Counted from the first letter of the stretch, positions 24,580 to 36,360 are shown. The stretch is 64,000 nucleotides of DNA from Allodiplogaster sudhausi (GCA_945643635.1 CALZFC010000027.1:2309501-2373500), one strand, 5' to 3'. Notes: generated by a model not told the origin, from the letters alone. Program-made: numbers and translations.

Positions 24580-24630
24580 TGTATGTATGTACCGACACGT
24601 TTAGAGCAGCCGCTGCGCCTGGTCCCTAAC

Positions 24631-25192
24631 TTTGAAAGCAGTAAAGAAAGCTGAAGAGAATGATGGCGAAGCCAAGACTCTCAGAGACTTTCTTTCATAT
24701 TCGATCATACTTCATCTCAACTGCTTGCTGTGTCTGATCACGAGGCATTATTTCAATTTCTCAATCCCTGCGATTCCTGGAAAAAGAGAAGAGAGATCCG
24801 TAGACTGATAATAAATTCACTGGACGATGAAACGAAGCCAACAGTTGTTTTGATAGAGGATTGGATGAATTTGTTACAAAATCAAAGTTCTTCCTGGTTG
24901 TTTTCTTGCAGTTTCTCTTCACTTCATGCCTTCTTGTGATCACAGATGTGAAACCTCGTCTCGTATAACTTGTCATTCTTTATTAGAATTCGACGCCGAG
25001 AGCAAAAGCAAATACAATGATGAATTCTTTTTTGAATGAAAGAAATCAGCCTTTTGCATCAAAATGTATAACAGCTAGAAGTAGATTAGAGAGAGAGGGA
25101 GAGAGAGAGAGAGTTAGAGAAGTAGAGAGTTAGAGAAGTAGAGAGAGTTAGAGAAGTGGAGAGATTAGAGAAAGAGAGCTTCTCTCCTTCCT
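24631..25192 (+). other. Possible displaced 3' end of the GT31 gene, then intergenic GA repeats
   Basis: Immediately after copy B an open frame reads KAVKKAEENDGEAKTLRDFL. It is in phase with the basic frame of the GT31 tail if copy B is removed; the alternative Glu/Lys frame would end FESSKES and stop. A second plus-strand frame at about 24,730-24,895 (NPCDSWKKRREIRRLI ... TVVLIEDWMNLLQNQ) looks protein-like but has no confirmed splice partner. From 25,088 to 25,180 there are GAGAGA repeats. Confidence 0.4.
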
Positions 25193-28100
25193 CTAGTATG
25201 GCCGCTGGAAGCTGGACGCGGGCGCCTGGGCGATCGGCGCGGGCGGAGGCGGCGGCGGAGGCTGACTCGGCGGGCTGCCGCCACATGCGCGCACGTTGGC
25301 CGGGTAGTCACAAGTGCCGCTCTCCTGTGTGCAAGGAAGGCGGGAATTCAAAATTTATTTATATATTTTTAAAATTTTTTTTAACAGTTATTTATTTCAT
25401 TTTCTCGCAATCAATGTCATCATTACGTTTGATTCTTTTTTTCTCTCCCTTCACTGTTCACTAAATCTACGTCCAAAACAATAAAAGACAGACCTGAGAG
25501 AACACGAGGTTGACGGGGCACGACAGCTTGTACTGCGAGTAGCCGGAGCACATGACGTAGCTGAATAAAATGTCGGTATTTTAATTGATTAATTAGTTAA
25601 TTAGCTTTATATCGAAATGTCTTGAAGACTCCATGGCTTCTTGTTGCTGTAAAGCATTTTAATTAGAAGCTAATTTAAGTGATTAATTAATTGATTATCT
25701 TTTAAAATGACTAACTCCTTGGAGCATCCGTTGCCGTAGTTGCCATCGGGGCGGCCGCGGCAGATGGACGCGGCGTCGAGCGACGGCTGTTGCGGCTGCT
25801 GGACGCGAGCGCCGCCGTAGCCGCTGCTGACGACCGGCTGGGGAGGCGCGGCGGCGATCACGGGAGCGGGCTGAGGTTGAATTGACAATTGAGCGCGAAC
25901 TCGGGAGGCTATAGGGACATTTTGAAATGTTTTGCTTTCTCAAGATGAATTCTGGATTCATTTTTTTTCCTTCAACATTATTTTTTTTCAAACTTGTGCA
26001 GAAAAACGAACCGTTGGGATCGGACGGCGGTACTCGGGGCAGCCCTCGACGTTCATCTTGTAGTCACAGAGGCCGGCGACGATGGAGAAGACGAGGCCGT
26101 CGCCGCAGTGGCTGATCTGAAGAAGCGATAGCGATTTAGAGCTAAAGATCGCAGCGAACAAACTCGAACGATCTAGGGTGTTTGGCGTTTTTGCTACAAG
26201 CTTGCAGGCAGTACGTCTCATAGATTGTATGAGGGTTGAGAGGGACAGATAGACAGAGATACATAAGCATAGAGAGAGACAGAGAGCGAGAGAGAGAGAG
26301 AGAGAGCGAGAGTACACAAAGAGAGAAGGAGAGAGGGAACGAGAGAGGTGGGAGAGAGAGAAAGAGAGAGAAAAGGATTGACGCTTGGCCGCTGCGCCGA
26401 GCACATGACGTAGTTCGGCGTGCACGCGCCTCCAATCACGTAGAGGCCGTCCATCTTGCTCGCGCAGAGCGACGAGTCGAAAGACGGCTGAGAAAGGCGC
26501 GAAATTTGAATCATAATTTTTAAATAATAACTATTATTTCTTTATTGTGGTTTCAAAATCCCATTGTTCACATTTAACTTGAGATTCCTCCTATCGAATA
26601 TCAAAGAGTGCGTGCACACCTGGCTAGGCTGCTGCGGCTGACCGCCATAGGTGGGAGGAGCGGGCGTCTGGTAGTTGCGAGAGCTGTGAAATTTAGTTTT
26701 TTTTTTAAAGGCTTACTGTTGCATTAAACGAAACTCAGAATGAAACAAATGTCATAAAAAATCTATTTCACAGTGTTTTTTATGTTGTAGTCTTGTTCAT
26801 GTAAATTGTAAGGCGACTGACTAGTCGACATTCTGGCGAGGCGGAGCTTGCGCGATGGGCGCAGCGGGCGTCGGCGCTGTGCCGCCGCACTCGGGCACGT
26901 TGCTCGGCACGTCGCATGACGTCGTCGACGCAGAGTAGCGGAGATGCGCCGGGCATGACATCTGTGCATTGACGGCTTTCTTTTTCAAGTCTAGTTGACG
27001 TTCTAGCCATATCATTTCTTTCGTCAGCCATTTCTTAAGCTACTTTATATGTAGTTCTCTCACTCTTCCTCTCTCCGTTTTTTTTGCACTCTTAAGATAT
27101 CGTTGGTTTTTTTTTGTTAACTTTCATTATCAATTTATCTTCTTCTCTGCTTCTCCTCGATCTGCCATTTTTTTTCTTACCGCCTACCTTGGCTGACTCC
27201 CACTCTAACCTGAACACCGTAGCCAGCTGAGCAGCTGATGTACTTCTCGGAGCATCCCTGGGCGTGGTAGCCGTCGGCGAGTCCGTCGCATCGCACGGGA
27301 GCGGGAGTGGGCACTGGCGGCGCGGCGGCGATCGGCTGCCGCTGCTGCGAGTAGCCCTGAACAATTTTTTTTTCTCATATTATATTTTCATTTTATTTGT
27401 TTTAATTAAACCTTTAATAACGCATTACGTTCACCCAAAGGATTGTGGAATAAACTTTCGACTACGATAGGTTTTTTTGCGATTAAAGGTAGATCTTTTA
27501 TTCTCGTAAAGTGTAATTGGCGATGATTTTTTTGAAAATTAATTTGAAATTGTCGAGCCAGAAAAAAAGGATGTATACCTGGATGTAGTTGGTGGCGGGC
27601 GGCGGCGGCAGAACGGTCGGCGGGCGCGGAATGTCACGCGGAATGGAAGGCGCGACTCCGCATGCCGGCACACGCTCACGGTAGTCGCAGAGGCCGTTCT
27701 CGCCGTTGTAGTACAGGCTGAACTTGCAGGTGCGCGTGCGAGCCGAGCCGTAGTTGCATTGGACAAAGTTCCTGAAGAATGTTTGTTTTTTAATTATTAA
27801 TTATTATATATTATTTACTCTATGACTTTTTGGTATAATAGCTCTTTCAATTCCTGGATAAAACGAATAAATAAAATGAAAATTCAAAATGAAGAAAGAC
27901 ATACTGCGAGCAGCCGGGAAGCGCGTAGAGTCCGTCGGCCTTTCCGGAGCAGAAGTCGGGCTGGACGGAGACGGGGACGTCGGAGGCGGGCGCGATCGCG
28001 GGCCTGACGCTAGCCGCATTTTAATATTTTAATCAAGAAATTCTAAGCCTTGGTTGGCATCTATTTGGTGGTCACATGTGAGGGATTAGTGCGCCTTTTT

Positions 28101-30544
28101 CTATATGTCGTTGAGGTGGAGGGGGAGAGAGGGGCGGAGTGAGTGAGAAAGCGAGAGGATGAGAGAGAGGGAACGAGGGAGAAAGAGAGACATTTAGAGA
28201 TTAGGAGAGAGAGCGAGAGAGATAATAAGAAGGAGCGAGAGAGAGTAGGAACGAGAGAAAAGAGAGAGAGCGAGGGATGAAGAGAGAGTGACAGAGTAAG
28301 AGAAAGATTGCGAAAAAGGGAGAGAGAGAGAGTAAGAATAAGGGGGAGAGAATGAGAGAGAGAAAGGGGGAGAGAGAGGATTCTTACGGCAGGGTGTTCG
28401 GGATGGGCGAGGGCGGGCGCTGTCCGCCGCAAGCCGGGATGCGGTCGCGCTGATCGCACACTCGCTGCTCAACGTCGTAGAAGAGGCCAGAAGAGCAGGA
28501 CATCTGAAGCAAAAGGAGAATATGAAGGGAGAAGACAAAAGTCATTTAAAAAGGAGCAGCTCTTTTCAAATACAAATATTTTCCCGCCAAAATGCCTGGC
28601 AATAAATTTTTTTTAGTTATCCAAAAGTCACAGAATTCTCTTGCCTTGTAGGCGTTCTTGGCGTTGCACGAATAGAAAAAGTTCTGGCAGCCGTTGCCGT
28701 AGTAGCCGTCAACCTTGTCGAGGCAGAAGGGGTCACGAGCGGGCGCCGGCTGCTCTGAAGAGAATGTATTGACGGGGGTTTTAGGTGGGGAAAATATTTG
28801 CAAATTCATTTTACGGTTATAATGCACTAATGGTAATGATCATTTTGTAAACAAAACAAAAAAAAAACTCCTCACGGTATCCATTGCTGATGGGAGCCGG
28901 GAGAGGCTGCGGCACATCGCGAACCGGGCTGAAGGATGAAGATTATTTGTAGACTAATTACTTTTTTGTCTTCTAATAAAGTAATGTATCATGTAATGAT
29001 GGAAGATCTTTCCATTGAAGTAGTTTAGTTTCTTCTTCTTTAAGCCGGACACTCACTTGCGACAGCTATCGATGTAGTCGCATGCCTGGCTGCGGTCGTT
29101 GAAGACGAGGCCGGTCTGGCAGCTGAAGAATCTATTATTATTTTATTTTTAAATTTCTTTTGAGCTACTTTAATGTATGCATTATTGAATCATTTCACAT
29201 ATGTTTTCTTATGGATAGTTCAACATATTAATGTCTGCGTGGCTTTTTATCCTGTTGTCGGCAAATTTGCAAATTTTTTAAGGTTTATTTTGAAATGAGT
29301 GGAGATGAGATAGGATACGATGATTCCCTTACGTCTTGACGTATGCATTGCCGCTGCTGCACTGGTAGTAGACGGGCTCGCACGGCCTCGCCGAGTAGAG
29401 GCCGTCCGCCTTGCCCGCGCAGTTGAAGCTGGAGATGTCGCGTTGCGGCGCCGGTTGCGGCAGCTGGAAGGGACCAGAGAATGCGGCATAATTGAGGCAT
29501 TACTCGTAGAGGCGCTTGGTTACCTATTGGTAAGCCATAAAAATTAAAACAAATAAATAAATGTAAATATTAAATGACTGCCAAAATCATAATAAAATTC
29601 CCTTACCGGCTGCGGCTGTCCACCGTATCCACTGCTAACAGGGGGAGCCTGCTGGCGAGGAAGCGGCGAGCTGTAAGTGATATTCATATTATTTCCTTTT
29701 TTTCCAGATTAAATAATTTTTTATGAACCATTACACTTATGGTAATTGTTTAAAAAATTATTTAAATGAAAAGAGGAAACTAAACGAACTTGCACGTGGA
29801 CGGATAGTCGCAAGCGCCTCCTCGCGAGTCGAAGGCGAGCCCGGCCGGGCACGAGACGTACGTGGCGCGGCCGTTGGAGCACTGCCAGAAGCTGCAAGGG
29901 GATTTTTTGTTTCAATGAAGTTATTATATCACTTTTACTTCTATCATTGTTTTGAGTCCAAAAAAAGAGCTACAAAAAGACAGTTGTGAGAACCCTAACC
30001 GCGCGGAGCACTTGCTCTCCTCGTAGTAGCCATCGGCCTTGTCGGAACAATCGAATCCGGGCGGCGGCGGGGGCGCGGGGGGCGCGGCGGCCAGCGGGGG
30101 AGGTGGCGCCGACTGGTAGTTGCCTGGTAATTATGAAAATGTTTATTTGAATATTTTTTTTTTAAACATATTTTTTGTTGCTTCTAAATATTCTATTTTA
30201 CACTCTCGTCTCTCCCTATTTCCTGTAATTTTTTTAACTCTAGTATTTTTTTCTTCAACAGGGATATCAGACCTTGCGGCGACGCGGCGGCCAATGGCGG
30301 CGGCTGCGGTGCCAACTGGTAGTTGGCTGTTAATTATGACAGTGATCATTTGAAAATTTCTTTAAAAACATTTTTTTTTCTAAATATGCTATTTTAATCT
30401 CTGTCTCTCTTCTCTCACGTTTTCCTTTAATTCTTTCTTTATTTCATTTTTTCTTCCACTTCAAGTTTGTTAAACTTTAGAAGATGGCTAACCTTGCGCG
30501 ACGGCTGCCACGACGGCGAGGAGGGCGGCGAGGCGTGCGTTCAT
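25193..30544 (-). CDS. Secreted chitin-binding protein with seven ChtBD2 (peritrophin-A) domains, 694 aa
   Basis: Twenty exons keep phase from ATG (30,544) to TAG (25,195-25,193): 30544-30493, 30326-30273, 30123-30000, 29891-29790, 29670-29607, 29463-29333, 29122-29057, 28928-28876, 28754-28645, 28503-28388, 28009-27905, 27771-27579, 27356-27210, 26961-26822, 26683-26620, 26487-26383, 26116-26012, 25870-25716, 25560-25494 and 25324-25193. Residues 1-17 (MNARLAALLAVVAAVAQ) are a signal peptide. Seven six-cysteine CBM14 domains follow, starting CSDKADGYY, CAGKADGLY, CLDKVDGYY, CSGKADGLY, CDGLADGYH, CASKMDGLY and CRGRPDGNY, each usually split over two exons and joined by Pro/Ala/Gln-rich linkers (VSSGYGGQPQP-like). 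Such proteins bind extracellular chitin, for example in nematode eggshells. The intron after 28,645 has a GC donor (GCAAGA). It is paralogous to the genes at 37-45 kb and 32 kb. Confidence 0.92.
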
Positions 30545-30662
30545 CCCTTTCTCTCGGTTTCTCGCCCTGGCAATTGAATAAAGTTAAATAATAGTATTAC
30601 AAAACTTGTCTATTTTACTGCAAGGATGTTAAATAAAGTAAAGGAGATGGAGGGGAATTGGT

Positions 30663-30715
<53 letters not shown>

Positions 30716-32067
30716 TGGATCGAGATTGAAAGAGAAACAGACACGAGAAAAAGTGCAGCAATGAAAGAGAGAGAGAGAGGGAAGAGCGAACCGAAGGAAT
30801 TGGAAAATAAGCCGGAAGAAGTGTGGGTGTTGTCGGAAGGCGTCTCGCTTTTATATGAAATCCTCTCCTCGACCGCATGCCTTTCTAATGGATCACGCCT
30901 CGGCCAAAGTATTCGCAGACTTTCTCAGCGCTATCTCCAGTAGCATCTATCTCTTCGCTCTTCCCGATTCTCCTGCTTTTGCGCTGTCTAGTAGTGACTT
31001 CGAACTTGTCCATTCCGTGTTATCATTCCGTTTTTCTCTCTCCTTTTTTCTCATGGTCTAACGCTCTCCCTCCCTCCCTCTCTCTCAGCACTCTATCTCT
31101 CTTTCTATCTCTACCCGCTCTGTTCTCTCTCATTCCATCTCAATTTCTTCTTTCTTCACTAATCTCTGTGTTATCCCTGTCATGCCTCTCTGTCTTGCTT
31201 TCGCTTCATTCTGAGACCGTCGGCAAATTCTTGATGCCGATGAGTGATAGCAGACTTCTGTAAAAAGTTATCCTTTTTATCTCTGCTTCTCCGCACTTGC
31301 AAGCTCTCTCCTTTGCACTCGTCTTTTCCTACCGAATTCCACGAACCTTCTCTCGTGACTACTTCAATTGGAAAGTATTTGCATATGGCATTTGTCAATA
31401 AGAAATTAAATTCACAATCACATGATGCCATATTAAGCCTCGGACGATGCAATACGGCGTGTATTAGAACGAATATATGTAAAAGATAATATGTATGTAT
31501 GTATATATGTACATACGAACATTTAGTTATTTGAGCAGGAATGCGCTCTCTTCAGAACGAGGCTGCGTTATTTTTTCAAGACAAAACCACCATAAAAGCA
31601 TTAGCTTTGAAGTAGTTTTTCTAATCCAATAGTTTTGAATATTAAATGAATATTTGTTGTTAGAAAGTGATAAGTTGTCCTGACATTGTGAAATGTAAAA
31701 TTGATCTACCAGATTTTGATCAGTTTCAAATATTTGCATACATTTTTTTCATAGAAGGTTAACGTGCTTAGCTTCAAGAACATTCGAGCATGCAATGCCA
31801 ATATGACTTGCATGATTTCCAGCGGGTAAGAATTCTCAAAATGACTTTATTATCCGTCGAAATATTTACAGAAATATGCCTTCTTTGTATGTCGAACAGA
31901 AGTACTTGGAAATTTGATAATGCATAATTAGATTACCCCTTTTTTCTAGTACTAGACTTTCTAGACTATAATTTGATTATTGCAGCTCTTGAAGTACTGC
32001 TGATTTGAAAAAAAGGTCATAACCTCACTATCTACATGTACATATTTTCACGTTCTTTGGCATTCAT
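30545..32067. other. Intergenic region between two ChtBD2 genes
   Basis: Holds a (GA)n run at 30,668-30,715, the TATA candidate, CT-rich sequence at 31,035-31,200 and then AT-rich DNA. The stretch 31,900-32,070 resembles 40,620-40,830 near the related exon of the six-domain gene (TTCTAGAC...TTTCTAGACTATAATTTGAT-like words), so it shares ancestry with it. No gene supported. Confidence 0.5.
30848..30855 (-). promoter_or_regulatory. TATA box candidate for the seven-domain gene
   Basis: TATAAAAG on the minus strand (in CATATAAAAGCGAG), about 300 bases upstream of the start codon. A GA microsatellite lies between. Position relative to a transcription start is unknown. Confidence 0.4.
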
Positions 32068-32237
32068 TTATTTGTTCATTGTGACATGTTTATAGAGCTT
32101 TCGGGGAATTACGGTTGAACAGTACGGGTGTGGACAGCATTTTAAAGCATCTACGCATCTGCCATGTCCATCGTAGACCTCATGGTCCGGGCACTTGAGG
32201 TAGGTCGCCGATTCTCCGGTGCACTGCCAGAAGCTAT

Positions 32238-32283
<46 letters not shown>

Positions 32284-32854
32284 AAAGCGAGAGAGAGGGA
32301 AAGATAGAGTGCGATAAAGAGAGGGATAGAGATAGAGCGAGAGAGGTAGAGAGATTGATTTTAGTGGAAGAAAATGAGTGAGAGAGCTATTATGAGAGAT
32401 TATGACGCCGAGAGAGAGAGAGAGAGACGGAGAGATGGCGAGCATAGGAAGGTATGGAAATGAGAAAATAACGACGAGATCTAAAGAGGCAGTGAGTGAG
32501 AGAAAGGTAAACCTTACCACTCGTAACACTCCCATTCGTTAAAGTAGCCATCAGGTCTGCCGGTGCAGTTAAATTCTGGCGTGCCTGACGGCGGCAGCAC
32601 AATTGTGAGAGATGGCGGTGTATCAGAAAGGGGCGCGTAGTTGACTAGAAAAAAGTCAAGATAATTTCAATTTATATATATTTATTTATACATGTATATA
32701 TAAATCTTTATCCGCTGGCTTCAACGAAATCTTGAATGACACAATATCTAATTATAATTAAATAATTATATATATAATAAAAATATCATATATACATACC
32801 AGTTCTGAAGGCGATAGCTACCGCGAGAGTAGCCAAAATGTGTAGCAACATCAT
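32068..32854 (-). CDS. Secreted single-domain chitin-binding protein, 115 aa
   Basis: Exons 32854-32800, 32644-32518 and 32233-32068 keep phase (1, 2) from ATG to TAA. Residues 1-17 are a signal peptide (MMLLHILATLAVAIAF). A short linker leads to one ChtBD2 domain beginning CTGRPDGYF and continuing FWQCTGESATYLKCPDHEVY ... GRCVDALKC. A Cys/His-bearing tail of about 20 residues follows. The signal exon and domain are nearly the same as the first exons of the six-domain gene (37-45 kb), so this is either a truncated relative or a short stand-alone form. In the six-domain gene the equivalent third exon is followed by a donor (GTATGT); here that region is replaced by coding sequence to the stop. 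Confidence 0.85.
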
Positions 32855-32987
32855 CTTGGAAGATCCGAATGAATAATAGAAACTGAAATAGGAGCATGTG
32901 TTTAACTTGCATTAAAAAGATCAAAATAGAAAAAGGAAAGAAAAGGGAAGCTTTGATTCCATTGGCGAAGCAGCCCAATCACGGGTT

Positions 32988-33000
32988 CTTATGTAGTGAC
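32988..33000 (-). promoter_or_regulatory. Conserved upstream element of the ChtBD2 family (gene at 32.8 kb)
   Basis: CTTATGTAGTGAC on the plus strand (minus-strand reading GTCACTACATAAG), about 135 bases upstream of the ATG. The same word, with one or two changes, lies about 95 and 130 bases upstream of the related start codons at 35,700 and 45,411. ACATAAG could act as a TATA-like core element. Confidence 0.45.
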
Positions 33001-33049
33001 TAACCATAAGTATCCAAAGAAGGCACAGTCATATTTTCTTTTATTTGTT

Positions 33050-33480
33050 TATGCTTCCTTCGTTATGACAGCCTTTCAGAGTCATCCCGTCTATCTCCCT
33101 CTCTCTCGCAATGATTAACATTTCCTTCTTTCTCTCTCTCTCAATCTGCGTCTCATCATACTTTTTCCATTGCCTATTGTGACTGTATTACTTCATTTCA
33201 TTTTTCATGCTCTCTATCTCCACGCCTTACATTATTCGTTCACAGAGTTTTCTCAATTTCTTTTCAAAAAAACTTCTCTATTGATTGTCCAGTAGACAGC
33301 TGTCTTCTTCTGACCGTTAAAAACATTCACCGCCAATTTTTTGTCACCGATTCGAATTGGTGTCATCATTTTCTTTGAACAGAACAAATCGTCAATATTT
33401 ACTTGATGAGCTGTTGCTTTGGCGGATATTCAGTTGGAGTTTGTCCACAAGAAGAACGTACATACATAAAGCAAAAAGTT
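33050..33480. repeat. Paralogous 5' flank, copy 1
   Basis: Shares ordered blocks with 35,840-36,360 and 45,590-46,080: TGACAGCC..TCATCCC, CT-rich tract, TTTTCATG.TCTCTATCTC, TTCGTTCACAGA.TTTTC, a GTCACCGATTCG-like word and a CAGCTGT.GCTTT..GCGGATATTCA block. It records tandem duplication of whole gene-plus-flank units. Confidence 0.75.
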
Positions 33481-33538
33481 CCAAGAATAAAATAACTTTT
33501 GGATTTCAAGAAATCTTTAAGAACAATTTGTTCTACCG

Positions 33539-34458
33539 TTACATATATCCTAGAGAAATCTCTCTGATAACGGCGGGACTCATCAAAGATCTTGCAACAT
33601 CTGTGCCTCTTTTCCATGATTTATCCTCCAACGTGTTCAAATTCATACATGCAGTCAATGGATACAATCATCCTTGCCTAGCTTCTCGAAATCGTAGAGT
33701 GGACCGAGGGCACTTTCCACCTCCTTCAACACCTCTATGCTCTCGCCAGCGCAGCTTTTTGCGACTTGTATAGTCGGGAGAAAAAAACAATTCAACCACA
33801 AGTGATTTAAGAATAAAAAGTTATTTTGAAGCAACTGGAAATATTTTGCGATTAAAAAGAAACATTGAAAAACAGGTTCAAGAATACTTCAATATCGAAG
33901 GCATTCTAGGTCATCTTGACGTAGACGAAATCGAGGACCAGACTACCTGCGATCGACTTTGCTTTTGGGCTTGCCTTCTGAACGTTAGCTTGCGTCTGAA
34001 GCAAATATGTATACTTTGACGGCACATCTCCGATGTAAAAAGCAAGGTTTGAATTTAATAGCAAACCTCATCTTTTGGATCGCCGAGGTATTTTATCACA
34101 GACATGAAGAAGAGTTCGGCTTTTAGCTTAAATAACAAGAAAGTATACATATAAGTTAATATTGGAGTTCAAGATGAATACCTTTTTACTTTTATCAGTG
34201 ATCTCGTTGATGAGACTCACACTTCCTTCAAACTTTTTCTGCCAGATGAAATCCCGGTTGCGAAAAATGGTCTTGATGTCATCACACGTGTCATCCTTTT
34301 AATGGAATATTATTCTAACACAATCTTATGACCTTCGAGAATTCCGTGATACATATTATAAGGCGAACGTATTGCGGCATGGTTGACTTTGAGTTGACGC
34401 CGGTGATGTGCAGGTTTGAAATCAAGAACGCAGCAACGATGTAGTATAAGGCATACAT
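33539..34458 (-). CDS. Secreted orphan protein, 169 aa
   Basis: Six exons keep phase from ATG (34,458) to TAA (33,541-33,539): 34458-34333, 34295-34182, 34126-34067, 33995-33947, 33764-33666 and 33600-33539. Residues 1-20 (MYALYYIVAAFLISNLHITG) form a signal peptide. The rest is mostly amphipathic helix (FIWQKKFEGSVSLINEITD, LKAELFFMSVIKYLGD, ESIEVLKEVESALGPLYDF) with few cysteines. No chitin-binding domain and no family recognised. It is not related to its ChtBD2 neighbours, although it sits inside their cluster on the same strand. The exon 4 donor (GTAGTC) is not strong, and exon 4 could instead read on to a TAG; the first three exons are firm. Confidence 0.65.
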
Positions 34459-35101
34459 TTCTGGTTTGGACTGCAAGCCTGAACATAATAATACTTTTTT
34501 GAGACTTATCTTTAAATGAAACTTTCACAAGAAAACTTCCAGGCATTAAAGATAGAGAAGGGCGATTCATCACGACCGTTATAAGAATGTTGCGGCCTCT
34601 TTGACTGTTTACCCCTTTTCTTCAACTTTTTTTACCACACTCATTGTAAAATTGCCAAAGGAAACGCGGAAGCAATGGGCAAAACAAACGCATCGCTCAG
34701 CTTTCAAGGTATGTCTTCAAATTTATAATTGCCTAAATTGAGATTCATAGTTTCGTAGATAGCAATTGCTCTCATCAATTTGAATTATCACCTTTCAAGA
34801 ACGAGCTCTTTCACCAAAGCGGACTTCAAGGAGAAGACGCCCTTCAGACAGTGACAACACATAAAAAAAACTAGCTCCAAGTGAAAATAATACAAGATGT
34901 TATAGTGAAGAACGACATAGTCCTTGTGACATAGTGAAGAACGACATAGTCCTTGTGAATACTATGTTCCTGGACTGTATAGAATTGAGTTTGATGTATT
35001 GCAGTTTAGCATGCAAATTGCCATTAGAGTAGTGGAAAAGAGAATGGTACGTTGTAACATCTTTCCTTTGAAGCTTTTATTCGTTCCGCAGTGGTACTCA
35101 C

Positions 35102-35550
35102 TTAGCACAGTTCTCGATGACATCGCACGACTTGCTGTGGTCGTTGAAGACGAGAGCACCATTGCAGCTAAACGATATATCTTTATTTAATTTATTTTTA
35201 ACTATTCATTTCATTATTTCTAATGTATGTTTTCTTTAATAAAAGATCAATATGTCTCCTTAGCTTTTCCATTCCTAGGGCAGCAATGAAAGGAGACACT
35301 ATGAATCAACTACCGCTTGAAGTACATTTTGATATTTCAGCACTCGAAGTAGACTAGGACGTAGGGCATTCACAATTACAATCCGTCCGACTTTCCCTCG
35401 CAGTTGTTCATGATGTCACGCTGCGGCGCGGCGGCCAGCGGCGGAGGCGGCAATGACTCGTATTTGGCTGTGAAATTGTGAAATTGTCATTTGAACCTTT
35501 GAGCTTTTTTTGTTTTATCTTTCTAAATAATATATTTTACTCTCTCTCTT

Positions 35551-35581
<31 letters not shown>

Positions 35582-35700
35582 TCTCTACGTCTTCTCTCAC
35601 AGTTTACTCAAAATTTTTTCTACTTGTCTTCCAATACAGTTTCCTGACTTTGTGCGACTGCAGCCACGACGGCGAGGAAGGCTACAACGCGAGAGTCCAT
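35102..35700 (-). pseudogene. Broken copy of the seven-domain chitin-binding gene
   Basis: The signal exon (35,700-35,649, MDSRVVAFLAVVAAVAQ) matches the seven-domain gene's first exon. The next exon (from 35,467) keeps the linker and CEGKSDGL, but then has TAA, TGA and a further TGA in frame where the second domain should continue. A later half-domain exon (35,167-35,102, LVFNDHSKSCDVIENC) still has good splice sites. First-domain exons and all exons after the second domain are missing. This is a decayed paralogue. Confidence 0.85.
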
Positions 35701-35793
35701 CTCTCTCTCTCTCTATTGCTTTTTCTCCCTGGAAAGGAAAATAAAAGCAAGAGAAGCTTCGATTCCATTGACGACGCAGCCATACCATGGTAT

Positions 35794-35806
35794 CTTATGT
35801 AGTAAC
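35794..35806 (-). promoter_or_regulatory. Conserved upstream element of the ChtBD2 family (pseudogene)
   Basis: CTTATGTAGTAAC on the plus strand, about 95 bases upstream of the pseudogene ATG; same element as at 32,988 and 45,542. Confidence 0.4.
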
Positions 35807-35839
35807 TACGTGCATGCGCACCGAGCAAAGCACAGTCAT

Positions 35840-36360
35840 ATGTTCTGCCCTTTGTTTATGTTTCTTTCTTTCTGACAGCCTCACACAGTCATCCCTTCTC
35901 TCATGCCCACTCTCTTATTGTTTCGCATTTCTCTCTTTCTCTGTCTCTCAGTCTCTCTATCTCTGTCTCTCTGTCTGTTTCTCTCCCTCTCTCTCTCTCT
36001 GTACATACTTTTCCCTCTGTCTCGGACGATTATCTTACTTCATCTCTTTTTCATGCTCTCTATCTCTGATTTTCTTTATTCGTTCACAGAATTTTCCCAA
36101 TTTTTTACCCAATTCACTGCCGATCGTCGACTCGATAGCTGTGTTCTTTTGACCAGATAAAACCATTCACCGCTAGTTGTGAGCCACCGATTCGTCTCGG
36201 ATTCATCCATTTTTTTGGAACACTCATATGTATGCACTTACATAGAATACTTGTAATAAACAGACAATGATTGGGATACTTGGAGTAGACATATGCATAC
36301 TTGCTTGATCAGCTGTCGCTTTACGCGGATATTCATTTGGAAATTGTCCACAAGACAAAC
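35840..36360. repeat. Paralogous 5' flank, copy 2
   Basis: Colinear with 33,050-33,480 and 45,590-46,080 (same ordered blocks), upstream of the pseudogene. Confidence 0.75.

Larger units (their letters stand above)
19640..24630. repeat. Segmental duplication copy B (4,991 bp)
   Basis: Same orientation and order as 5,965-10,860 plus 16,927-16,977. It sits in the charged tail exon of the GT31 gene: left flank GGAAAAGAAATTT, right flank TTTGAAAGCAG, so three T bases are shared at the junctions. It has no terminal inverted repeats of its own and carries only part of a gene, which favours a duplicative insertion over a self-mobile element. Copy A is continuous with the complete 3' end of the membrane-protein gene and is therefore the likely source. 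Confidence 0.95.

Noticed and set aside
30891..31061. Plus-strand frame MDHASAKVFADFLSAISSS upstream of the seven-domain gene
   Set aside because: It ends in CT-derived Ser/Leu sequence and overlaps the likely promoter; no splice partner.
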